Shown here piece after piece: positions 1 through 6,476 of a stretch of 9,933 nucleotides of DNA. A program made the translations under genes and the position numbers. Origin of the DNA: DASYTH01 sp035762905. Lineage in GTDB: Bacteria; Actinomycetota; Actinomycetes; Mycobacteriales; Pseudonocardiaceae. Numbering within the stretch: position 1 is the stretch's first letter; each line of letters opens with the position of its first letter. The notes beneath the pieces were generated by a model, which made no database searches, had not been told where the DNA came from, and saw only the letters and a program-made list of their open reading frames with translations. The stretch lies in NCBI RefSeq assembly GCF_035762905.1, contig NZ_DASUCC010000147.1, positions 1-9,933 of the forward strand. The letters are read 5' to 3'.

Positions 1-893
1 CAGCCCAGCTCGCGTTTGATCTTCTCGCTGCGGATCCCACGGGCCTGCGTCATGATCTGCACCGCGCCCTTGCCGGCCAGCGTGCGGGCCAGCCAGGCCG
101 GCACCCGGCGTGGCGGTTTGGCGCCCAGCACCCGCGCCAGCTCCAACAGCATTTCCCGCACCGGCGCCGGCTCGTCGTCGGCGACATTGTAGATCCCGGG
201 CTTGCCGCGTTCGATGGCCGCGACCGTGGCCGACGTGGCATCGCTGATGTGCACCATCGACCACACCCCGCCGCCGCCACCCACGATCGGGAACCGTCGC
301 CTGCGGATCAGGCCGGCCATGACCGCGTCCGGCGCGGTCTCGATGCCGGTCCCCGGGCCATAGAAACCACCGTAGCGAAGCACGATGCCCTCGGCCCAGG
401 TCATGCCGGTCACCGCCGCCTCCAGATGGCGCAACGCCTCCATCCCCGCCCTAGTGTCCTTGGGCGGGTTCGGATCGACCCGCCCGCTCTCGTCGACGAC
501 CGGACCACCGGCGCGTTCCAACACCGCATAGTTGCTCTGCGCCACGAACTTCCCGACGCCCACGGCGCGCCCGGCGGCCAGCAGGTGATCGGTCCCCTCG
601 ATCCGCAGCCGGCTGGTGGCAGCCGCCATCCGCTTCACGTTGCGCATGCTCACCGGCCCGTTCAGCGCCGTGGCCTGATGCACGATCACCTCGGGCCCGG
701 CCCTGGCCACCACGTCGGCCACCGCGTCCGGGTCGAGCGCGTCGAGGATGACCGGCTCGGCACCCAACGCGCGCAACGCGCCGACCTTGGCAGCCGAGCG
801 GGTCGTCCCGACCACCTCGTGCCCGGCCGCCACCAACTGGGCAACCAGGTGACCGCCGATCGCGCCGGACGCCCCAGCAATGAAGATCCTCAT
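1..893 (-). CDS. NAD(P)-dependent extended/atypical SDR (epimerase/dehydratase-like), C-terminus cut by window edge
   Basis: Read from ATG at 893, the frame stays open to base 1, giving 297 complete codons and no stop inside the window. A Rossmann nucleotide-binding motif GASGAIG lies at residues 7-13, followed by a TTRS segment after strand 2 whose Arg suggests NADP preference. Further SDR landmarks are RYGGFYGPG from residue 174, VHISD at about 214-218, YNVADDEP near 231, and a C-terminal MTQARG...KRELGW segment typical of the family's end, so only a short tail is missing. At the usual YxxxK active site the sequence reads Y122-AVL-E126, so the catalytic Lys is absent, as in many atypical SDRs; the substrate cannot be predicted. 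GGAGA (902-898) sits 4 nt before the ATG and supports this start. It is divergent from the SRPBCC gene at 1115. Family assignment is sure, the specific reaction unknown. Confidence 0.9.
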   Translation of the reverse strand, partial: MRIFIAGASGAIGGHLVAQLVAAGHEVVGTTRSAAKVGALRALGAEPVILDALDPDAVADVVARAGPEVIVHQATALNGPVSMRNVKRMAAATSRLRIEGTDHLLAAGRAVGVGKFVAQSNYAVLERAGGPVVDESGRVDPNPPKDTRAGMEALRHLEAAVTGMTWAEGIVLRYGGFYGPGTGIETAPDAVMAGLIRRRRFPIVGGGGGVWSMVHISDATSATVAAIERGKPGIYNVADDEPAPVREMLLELARVLGAKPPRRVPAWLARTLAGKGAVQIMTQARGIRSEKIKRELG

Positions 894-897
894 GACG

Positions 898-902
898 TCT
901 CC
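898..902 (-). promoter_or_regulatory. Ribosome binding site of the SDR gene
   Basis: GGAGA on the minus strand, 4 nt before the ATG at 893. It fixes the start of the SDR gene. Confidence 0.6.
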
Positions 903-930
903 GTCCGTTGTGCTCACCCACACCAGACGA

Positions 931-946
931 GACACCCCGACACCCC
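931..946. repeat. Tandem 8-bp direct repeat in the SDR/SRPBCC intergenic region
   Basis: GACACCCC occurs twice head to tail (931-938 and 939-946), 38 bp upstream of the SDR start. It lies where an operator or promoter-proximal site for the SDR gene would be expected. A role in regulation is inference. The rest of 894-1114 shows no convincing promoter pair, hairpin or RNA gene. Confidence 0.35.
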
Positions 947-1104
947 ATGACCGGCGGTAACCCAGTTCACAGTCTCGATCCACCTCGGGCGGCTCGACGC
1001 CGAACCGGGCACCGCCGCCCGGGCGTTCCTGCATCCAGGCGTTCCCACGATGCCGGCGCACGTGTATGGCCCGAGGTAGGTTGACCCGACCGCATCCCGG
1101 GAAT

Positions 1105-1109
1105 GGAGA
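1105..1109 (+). promoter_or_regulatory. Ribosome binding site deciding the SRPBCC start
   Basis: GGAGA lies 5 nt before ATG 1115. The in-frame ATG at 1103 overlaps this site and has no purine-rich stretch of its own, so 1115 is preferred. Confidence 0.6.
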
Positions 1110-1114
1110 ACCTG

Positions 1115-1546
1115 ATGGCCGTCGATGTTCGGCCCAGCGTGTTGGTGCATCGATCCCCCGGCGAGGTCGCCGCCTTCATGTTCGACCCAGCCAACGACCT
1201 GCGCTGGACGGGTGGCATCACCTCCAGCACCCCGGCCCAGCCCGGGCCGCTCATCGAAGGCGCGACCGTCGAGCGGACCGCCAGATTCCTTGGCCGCGGC
1301 TTCACCTACGGATACCTCGTCACCCGGCACGAACCGGACCGGCTGGTCGAACTCACGGTGGACCGCCCGTTCCCGATGACCGTCCGCTACGAACTCGAGG
1401 CGCACCCCGACGGCACGACGGTCACCATCCACGCGACCGGCAACCCGGGCCGGTTCTTCCGGTGGGCCACCCCCCTGCTGATCCACCAGGTCCGCACCAG
1501 CATCACCGCCGACCTACACCGGCTCCGCGCCTGCCTGGAAACCTGA
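1115..1546 (+). CDS. SRPBCC (START/polyketide-cyclase-like) family protein
   Basis: A 143-residue soluble protein with no signal peptide or membrane segment. The N-terminal strand (VRPSVLVHRSPGEVAAFMFDP) followed by N-D-L-R-W is the usual opening of SRPBCC proteins: strand 1, then helices starting with a PxExV/AFxF-type motif, then a Trp. Next come alternating strands (GATVERTARFLGR, YGYLVTRHEPDRLVELTVD, MTVRYELEAHPDGTTVTIHATG) and a long C-terminal helix from about residue 105 to the end. This strand order and length of about 140 residues fit a complete domain that folds around a hydrophobic pocket and binds a lipid or small aromatic ligand. No catalytic residue can be assigned, so ligand and pathway are unknown. 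It is divergent from the SDR gene with a 221-bp gap. A start at 1103 would add four residues. Confidence 0.82.
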   Translation: MAVDVRPSVLVHRSPGEVAAFMFDPANDLRWTGGITSSTPAQPGPLIEGATVERTARFLGRGFTYGYLVTRHEPDRLVELTVDRPFPMTVRYELEAHPDGTTVTIHATGNPGRFFRWATPLLIHQVRTSITADLHRLRACLET

Positions 1547-1550
1547 GCAC

Positions 1551-1690
1551 ATCGGCCGACGGAACCGGGGTGTGCCGCTGCGGCTGCGCCGGTTGCTCAT
1601 ATCGAGTCCGGACTCAACGACGGTTTGGCCCTGCCGTTCTTGCTGGTCTTCCTGGCCGTCGCCGCGCAAGTGGAGTCCCAGATGGGGCAG
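1551..1690 (+). pseudogene. Frameshifted remnant of a CPA1/NhaP-type cation:proton antiporter
   Basis: Two adjacent reading frames together spell a continuous antiporter segment. Codons from about 1551 in one frame read GRRNRGVPLRLRRLL up to about 1598. Codons from 1601 in another frame read IESGLNDGLALPFLLVFLAV to about 1670. The (V/I)ESGLNDGLALP motif is the conserved transmembrane segment of CPA1 antiporters carrying the functional Asp, and a basic RxRRLL stretch normally precedes it directly. The frame change between CTC-AT and ATC-GAG looks like a one-base deletion. The open frame continues to a TGA at 1814-1816 and stays hydrophobic (RLLLQRLMAAVLLGFAVRLLLGL), but I do not recognise antiporter sequence there. 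No start codon or upstream helices are present, since the SRPBCC gene ends at 1546. The fragment fills most of the gap 1547-1854. No other gene, and no clear terminator for either converging gene, is visible there. Confidence 0.6.
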
Positions 1691-1854
1691 GTCCTCGTCG
1701 AGTTGGTCTACCGAATGCGGGAACGGGTCCTGGCCAGGCGTACCAGGCTGCTGCTGCAACGACTCATGGCCGCGGTGCTCCTCGGTTTTGCCGTCCGGCT
1801 GCTCCTTGGCCTCTGACCGTTGTCTCCTGGGAATAGTTCGCCCGCGTGCCTCGT

Positions 1855-4800
1855 TCATGCGCAAGGTGGCTGATACTCCAGGCCGAGAAAGTATTTGTCC
1901 CAATCGGAACGGCTGAGGGACGGATGGGCCAGCGCGCAGACTCGGGCGCCAACCCTTACCGTATCGAGGTCCGAGAAGCGAACTGTGCCGTCGGCACTCG
2001 CGGTTATGAGTCCGCCCCCCGGGCCGAACGCGACGGAGCTCACCATGTCGTTTTGGCCGGTGAGGGTGGCCCATTCGGTGGGGTGACGTGGGTCGGTGAT
2101 GTCCCACAGCCGCGCTGTGCGGTCGTCGCTCCCCGTCGCGAGTAAGTGGCCGTCGGGGCTGAATTCGACCGCCTCGACGAATCCGGTGTGGCCCGTAAGC
2201 GTGGCGATCTCGGTGGGCCGAAGCGGGTCGGTCACATCCCATAGGCGGACGGTGTTATCGAAGCTGGCGGTCGCCATGGTGTGCTGGTCGGGACTGAACG
2301 CCACCATGGTGACCGCGTTGGTGTGACCGCCCACCGCCGCGAATTCGGTCGGATGGCGGGGGTCGTCCAGCTTCCAGAACCGCACGCTGTGGTCGAAACC
2401 CGCGGTGACAAGGTAACGGCTGTCGGGACTGAATCTCACCGAGTTGAGCGAATTGGTGTGGCTGGTCAGGGGGAAGTCCGCGAGGAGGACTGGTTTCCCA
2501 GGATCGGTGATGTCCCACAACCGGGCGAGGCGCTTCCGAACGCCAACCACGATCAGGAGGTGCCCGTCCGGGCTGAAGGCCGGCACGTTGACGTCGTCGG
2601 CGGTCTGGGCGGGCGTGAGGGTGGCGACCGGGATGAGGTGGCGCGGATCGGCGAACTCCCACAGCCGTATCGAGTTGTCGGTCGTCGTGGCGAGCAGGCG
2701 CGCGTCGGCACTGAATGCCGCGGTGGCGTCCGGGATGTTCCCGATCGGGGCAGTGGTGACACGGTCGGTCAGTCGCGACCGGTCGGTGATGTTCCAGAAG
2801 TGCACGCTCGCCCCTGCGGTGACGGCGTGTAGGCCGCGACCGTCGGGGGAGGGAAGCAGCGGACGGATGCTGCCGACCCGCCCGGTGGATGCCGATTCCG
2901 GCAGGTCCCAGAGCCGCACCGTGTGGTCATAGCTTCCGGTGGCCAGTGTGCGGCCGTCCGGGCTATAGGCCACGGTGGCGATGGCGTTAGTGTCGAGGGA
3001 GCCGCCGGCGTGGCTGACCAATATGGACACCGTGGTGGGCTTGCCCGGATCGGTGAGGTCCCACAGCCGTGCCGTGTTGTCCGCGCTCGCCGTGGCGAGC
3101 GTACGGCCGTCCAGACTGAACGCGGCACTGTAGACGAGGTCCGTGTGCTCCCCGAGCACACTGAGCGGCGTTGCCCTCGCCGGGTCCCACAGCCGGGCTG
3201 TGTGGTCGTAGCTGGCGCTGGCCAGGAGGCGGCCGTCCGGGCTGAAGGTCACCGCGTTGACCAAGTCGGCGTGACCGACGAGCACCGCGGATTCCGAGGG
3301 GTTGCGCCGGTTCGTGACGTTCCACAGCCGCACGGCGTGATCGCCGCCGCCGGTGGCCAGAGTATGGCCGTCGGGACTGAAGGTCACCGAGGCCACTCCG
3401 TTTCGGTGACCGGGCAGCGTGGCCAGCGCCACCGGCGTGTGCGGATCGGTGATGTCCAGCAGCCGCAGGGTGTCGTCGCCGCTGGCGATGGCAAGCGTCT
3501 GACCGTCGGGACTGAACGCCACGTCGTGGAGCACGTCTGTGCCGGTGATCACCACGATCTCGCTGGGATCGCGCGGATTCGTGATGTTCCACAGCCGGAT
3601 GGTGTGGTCACCGCTGGCGGTGGCGAGCTTCCGGCCGTCCGGGCTGAACGCCGTCGAGGTCAGGTAATCCGCGTGGCCGGTGAGCACGGCGAGCTCGGCG
3701 GGACGGTGTGGGTTCGTGGTGTCCCATAACCGCGCGGTGTGGTCGGCGCTCGCGGACGCCATGGTGTGCCCGTCGGGGCTGAAGACCACGCTGTGCAAAT
3801 AGTGGGTGTGCCCGGTGAGCCGGATCGAGTAAGGCATCGCGAACGAACTGAGCAGGGCGCCACGGGCCTCGGCGGTGGGAGCCAGCCGATAGGCGGCGAG
3901 GCTGAGCTGGTTGGCGAGTGCGGGGTCGGCCACGCGCAATGCCGCTATTTCGCCCGCGACCTTCCGGGAGATCGCCTCGTCGCGTTGCCGGTTCGCGGTG
4001 TCCTGGGCGCGCACGGCCACGACGGTCGCGGCGGCGGCAAGCAGGAACAGCACGGTGAGACCCGCGACGAGCTGTCTGAGCTGGCCGGTACGACGACGGG
4101 CTGCCAGTTGTTCGGCCTGTTCCCGGCCGATGGCGGCGTCGAGGAAGTCGCGCTCCAGCGGGCTCAGGTCGCGGTCGGTGGTCTCCGCCCATTCCCGGGC
4201 GGCGGCGAGCCGGGGGCCCTGGTAAAGCGCGGACGAGTGCTGTCCCTCCCGCTCCCACGCTTCGGCCGCTTCGGAGAGTCGTTGGTGCACCAGGAGTCCG
4301 GCGCGGTCGTTGGTGAGCCACTCGCGTAGGCGAGGCCACGCGTGCAGCAGCGCCTCATGCGTGATCTCGGCGCTGTCCGCGTCCAGGGTGACCAGCCTGG
4401 CGCGCGACAGGGTCTCCATGACCACCTCGGCCAGGGCCGGATCCGGCGACTCGTTGATGAGCCGGTTGCGGTCGAGCCGTCGCCGGGTGTCGTCGGTGCG
4501 CTCGCCGACCTGGATCAGCCGCAGCAGGTGGCGGCGGGCGATGCGCTGGCCGTTCGGGTCGAGCTGGCGGTAGGCGCGTTCAGCCGTGGCGGCGATCGCG
4601 CCGTGGACCCCGCCGGCCAGCCGGTAGCCGTCCGGCGTGAGCGTGTGCCGCTCGCGGTGCTGCCAGGTGACGAACAGGGTGTGCGAGAGCAGCGGCAAGG
4701 CTCCTGGCTCATAACCGGATCCGGTCGGGTCCTCGCTGGCCCCAAGGTCCGCCAGCATGATTTCGACCAATCCGGGAAGGATCTCCAGCCCGACCGCCGC

Positions 4801-5688
4801 GGCCGGTTTGATGATCGCGTCGCGCAGTTCGGCGGCCCGCATGGCACCGAGCAGCACCTGCCCGTGCCGCGACGACTCGACGAGTTCGGGGTAAGCCGCG
4901 CAGCGGCCGTAGAAGTCCGCGCGCAACCCGATAAGGACCAGTGCTCGGCTCGCCGCCAGCGCGCACAGTTCGCGGATGAACTCCTGCCGCGGTTGCTCCT
5001 GCGCGCATAAGGTGAAGGTCTCCTCGAACTGGTCGACCACCAGTACCACCCGGTCAGCCGGTGGAAGCGCGCCGAGCTGCGTGGTGAGCTCGCCGACCGG
5101 ATCAGTGGTCGGCGTGAACACCGCACAGGGCCACCGATTTGAGCCCGGGAGCACCGCCCGGCGTAGTGCCGGCACCACCCCGGCGCGCAGCAGCGAGGAT
5201 TTCCCGGCGCCGGACGGGGCGACCACCATCAGTGGACCGGTGCCGTCCAGCCGCTCGGTCAGGTGCCTGATGACTTCCGCGGTCGCTCGCTCCCGGCCGA
5301 AAAACCATTGCGACTGCTCGGATGTGAACGCGGCCAGGCCAGGATAAGGACAGAACTCGGCCATTTCGGTCACCGTCGGCAGGGCGACGGGCGGCTGGTT
5401 TCGCGCGTATTTCCGGTCGGCCAGCCTTTCCCGTGCTTCCACCCACTGTCCGACGTCGCCTCGGCAGGCCACGACGAACCGCCGCACGAAGTCGGCCGTC
5501 GGCAGGCGGTCGGTGCTCAACGCCCGATCGGCGGTGGAAACCGGCATGCTGACGTTCTGCCGCCGCGCCACCGCCTCGAGCCGGTGCAGCGAGCCGCACC
5601 CGGCCCAGACCATCAACTCCCGTAGCAGAGCACGGAATTCCGCCTGGTCGGAGGCTGTCCGAGGATCCGGCTCCGGACCGATTCTCAT
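1855..5688 (-). CDS. Membrane-anchored nSTAND1 NTPase with N-terminal HTH-like domain and 14 WD40 blades
   Basis: 1277 residues. Residues 16-92 form the XRE-like helix-turn-helix domain often found in front of actinobacterial STAND proteins. The nSTAND1 module spans 113-510: entry motif CPYPGL...FFGRE (113-133), Walker A APSGAGKS (157-164, Ala replacing the usual first Gly), Walker B VVLVVDQFEE (214-223), GLRADFYGR (254-262), YEPGALPLLSH (326-336) and ITHEALLHAW (442-451). A single membrane helix lies at 541-559. Residues 621-1242 carry 14 WD40 repeats of about 44 residues, each with FSPDG-like and RLWD-like motifs, enough for two seven-bladed propellers. The tail has CALAHPSLSR and a final Cys (C1251, C1276). 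STAND proteins act as ATP-dependent switches whose repeats sense a ligand or partner. No catalytic effector domain is seen, and the HTH may contact DNA or protein. An in-frame TGA three codons before ATG 5688 rules out an earlier start; the SD is weak. Divergent from the secreted-protein gene. Confidence 0.93.
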   Translation of the reverse strand: MRIGPEPDPRTASDQAEFRALLRELMVWAGCGSLHRLEAVARRQNVSMPVSTADRALSTDRLPTADFVRRFVVACRGDVGQWVEARERLADRKYARNQPPVALPTVTEMAEFCPYPGLAAFTSEQSQWFFGRERATAEVIRHLTERLDGTGPLMVVAPSGAGKSSLLRAGVVPALRRAVLPGSNRWPCAVFTPTTDPVGELTTQLGALPPADRVVLVVDQFEETFTLCAQEQPRQEFIRELCALAASRALVLIGLRADFYGRCAAYPELVESSRHGQVLLGAMRAAELRDAIIKPAAAVGLEILPGLVEIMLADLGASEDPTGSGYEPGALPLLSHTLFVTWQHRERHTLTPDGYRLAGGVHGAIAATAERAYRQLDPNGQRIARRHLLRLIQVGERTDDTRRRLDRNRLINESPDPALAEVVMETLSRARLVTLDADSAEITHEALLHAWPRLREWLTNDRAGLLVHQRLSEAAEAWEREGQHSSALYQGPRLAAAREWAETTDRDLSPLERDFLDAAIGREQAEQLAARRRTGQLRQLVAGLTVLFLLAAAATVVAVRAQDTANRQRDEAISRKVAGEIAALRVADPALANQLSLAAYRLAPTAEARGALLSSFAMPYSIRLTGHTHYLHSVVFSPDGHTMASASADHTARLWDTTNPHRPAELAVLTGHADYLTSTAFSPDGRKLATASGDHTIRLWNITNPRDPSEIVVITGTDVLHDVAFSPDGQTLAIASGDDTLRLLDITDPHTPVALATLPGHRNGVASVTFSPDGHTLATGGGDHAVRLWNVTNRRNPSESAVLVGHADLVNAVTFSPDGRLLASASYDHTARLWDPARATPLSVLGEHTDLVYSAAFSLDGRTLATASADNTARLWDLTDPGKPTTVSILVSHAGGSLDTNAIATVAYSPDGRTLATGSYDHTVRLWDLPESASTGRVGSIRPLLPSPDGRGLHAVTAGASVHFWNITDRSRLTDRVTTAPIGNIPDATAAFSADARLLATTTDNSIRLWEFADPRHLIPVATLTPAQTADDVNVPAFSPDGHLLIVVGVRKRLARLWDITDPGKPVLLADFPLTSHTNSLNSVRFSPDSRYLVTAGFDHSVRFWKLDDPRHPTEFAAVGGHTNAVTMVAFSPDQHTMATASFDNTVRLWDVTDPLRPTEIATLTGHTGFVEAVEFSPDGHLLATGSDDRTARLWDITDPRHPTEWATLTGQNDMVSSVAFGPGGGLITASADGTVRFSDLDTVRVGARVCALAHPSLSRSDWDKYFLGLEYQPPCA

Positions 5689-5728
5689 GGCCCATCACTC
5701 TAGGCCAGCCGGGCACCGGGAAAGTGTC

Positions 5729-5738
5729 CCGTATACGG
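5729..5738. promoter_or_regulatory. Perfect palindrome in the divergent promoter region, possible operator
   Basis: CCGTATACGG is a perfect 10-bp palindrome in the 136-bp gap between the STAND gene (start 5688) and the secreted-protein gene (start 5825). It contains TATACG on both strands, which could serve as a -10 box in either direction, although no good -35 hexamer lies at the right distance. A second palindrome, GTCCGGAC, sits at 5795-5802. A regulator site controlling both genes is plausible but unproven. Confidence 0.35.
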
Positions 5739-5810
5739 AAAACCGCCGATCCGAGCCGGCCATGCCCACGATTCCTCCGGCCGTCCGGCGTGGTGTCCGG
5801 ACCGGAATGC

Positions 5811-5816
5811 AAAGGA
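5811..5816 (+). promoter_or_regulatory. Ribosome binding site of the secreted-protein gene
   Basis: AAAGGA lies 8 nt before ATG 5825. It excludes the in-frame ATG at 5807, which precedes it, and favours 5825 over the ATG at 5840. Confidence 0.6.
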
Positions 5817-5824
5817 CCACCGTC

Positions 5825-6319
5825 ATGAGACTCCCGCACATGAAGTTCCGTCGCATGCTCACCGCCGGTGTGGTGGCGCTCGGCGCATTGGCGACCGGCG
5901 CGCCGATCGCGCAGGCCAGCCCGGTCGGCCCGTGCGCCGACCTGCGCAGTTTCACCTTCGACTTCCGCACCGGCGGAGACGACCTGCGTGGCAACACCGA
6001 GGTCATCCCGTTCTTCGTCAGTACGACGGGCGACATCGAGCTGCAGCACATCTGGGGACCGTTCGCCAACAACTCCACCAACCCCAGGACGGTTGGCTTG
6101 AACAACCCGAACTGGACAGTGTCCTCCTGCGCCGGCCAGGGCGTGAAGTTCCGCGTGGTCTCGCACAACGACCCCTTCCAGAGCGACGACAACTGGAACA
6201 TGGACGCCGTCACCATGTACGGCTACTCCGGCACCGGCGGATACTCCTACCTCCTCTCGGTTCCCAACGCCTTCCACCGGTTCACCGGAAGCGACCAATG
6301 GTGGACCCGTCTCGGCTAG
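5825..6319 (+). CDS. Small secreted protein with GDDLR and DNWN motifs
   Basis: 164 residues. A Sec signal peptide is clear: basic start (MRLPHMKFRR), hydrophobic core at about 11-26, and an AQA-SP cleavage site after residue 31. The mature protein of 133 residues has two cysteines (C37, C102), probably a disulfide. It carries TGGDDLRGNTE (49-59) and DDNWNMDAV (121-129). Paired GGDDLRGG-N and GDNWNLD motifs recur, as I remember them, in small exported actinobacterial domains with a beta-sandwich, PLAT-like look; the function of these is not known to me. The acidic and Asn residues of both motifs could bind a metal ion (inference). It has an AAAGGA ribosome binding site and ends 10 bp before a strong hairpin terminator, so it is probably monocistronic. 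It is divergent from the STAND-WD40 gene and upstream of the cyclase-NACHT gene, which makes it a candidate ligand or partner, without direct evidence. Confidence 0.85.
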   Translation: MRLPHMKFRRMLTAGVVALGALATGAPIAQASPVGPCADLRSFTFDFRTGGDDLRGNTEVIPFFVSTTGDIELQHIWGPFANNSTNPRTVGLNNPNWTVSSCAGQGVKFRVVSHNDPFQSDDNWNMDAVTMYGYSGTGGYSYLLSVPNAFHRFTGSDQWWTRLG

Positions 6320-6329
6320 CGCCACGTGG

Positions 6330-6362
6330 GAAGCCGTCCGGGCCGCACTCCCGGACGGCTTC
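6330..6362 (+). terminator. Rho-independent-type hairpin after the secreted-protein gene
   Basis: GAAGCCGTCCGGG (6330-6342) and CCCGGACGGCTTC (6350-6362) form a perfect 13-bp GC-rich stem with a 7-nt loop, starting 11 bp after the stop codon. There is no U-tract, which is usual for actinobacterial terminators. It should separate this transcript from the cyclase-NACHT gene. Confidence 0.82.
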
Positions 6363-6462
6363 GCCCATGCCACGTTCGCGAGGACGACCCTTGACGCGCG
6401 ACCACTGCTGCGATCACGGCGCACCGCGTAACGTGTCTGATCCAGCTGCTCCGAACTGGCCC

Positions 6463-6467
6463 GGAGA
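6463..6467 (+). promoter_or_regulatory. Ribosome binding site deciding the cyclase-NACHT start
   Basis: GGAGA ends directly against the GTG at 6468, too close to serve it, but lies 9 nt before the in-frame ATG at 6477. The ATG is therefore the likelier start. Confidence 0.55.
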
Positions 6468-6476
6468 GTGAGCGCT

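Noticed and set aside
249..950. 233-residue plus-strand open frame
   Set aside because: Antisense to the SDR gene, His/Arg/Pro-rich, no family features.
914..1486. 190-residue minus-strand open frame over the SRPBCC gene
   Set aside because: No recognisable domain, and the plus strand encodes a clear SRPBCC protein with a good ribosome binding site.
1625..1816. Possible small two-helix membrane protein of 63 residues
   Set aside because: Its start lies inside the antiporter helix motif, whose upstream part continues in frame as ESGLNDG, and there is no ribosome binding site. A gene remnant explains it better.
1855..3850. Periodic DNA similarity of about 130 bp that could suggest a tandem repeat or CRISPR-like array
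   Set aside because: The period is that of WD40 codons (about 44 residues), with diverged copies inside one open reading frame. There are no conserved short repeats with unique spacers.
5102..6424. 440-residue open frame on the minus strand spanning the STAND start and the secreted-protein gene
   Set aside because: It is antisense to two well-supported genes, has low-complexity Arg/Gly/Ala composition and matches no family. It is a by-product of high GC content.
6391..6434. TTGACG (6391-6396) and TAACGT (6429-6434) as a promoter for the cyclase-NACHT gene
   Set aside because: The spacing of 32 bp is too long for a -35/-10 pair, and no better partner is visible for either element.
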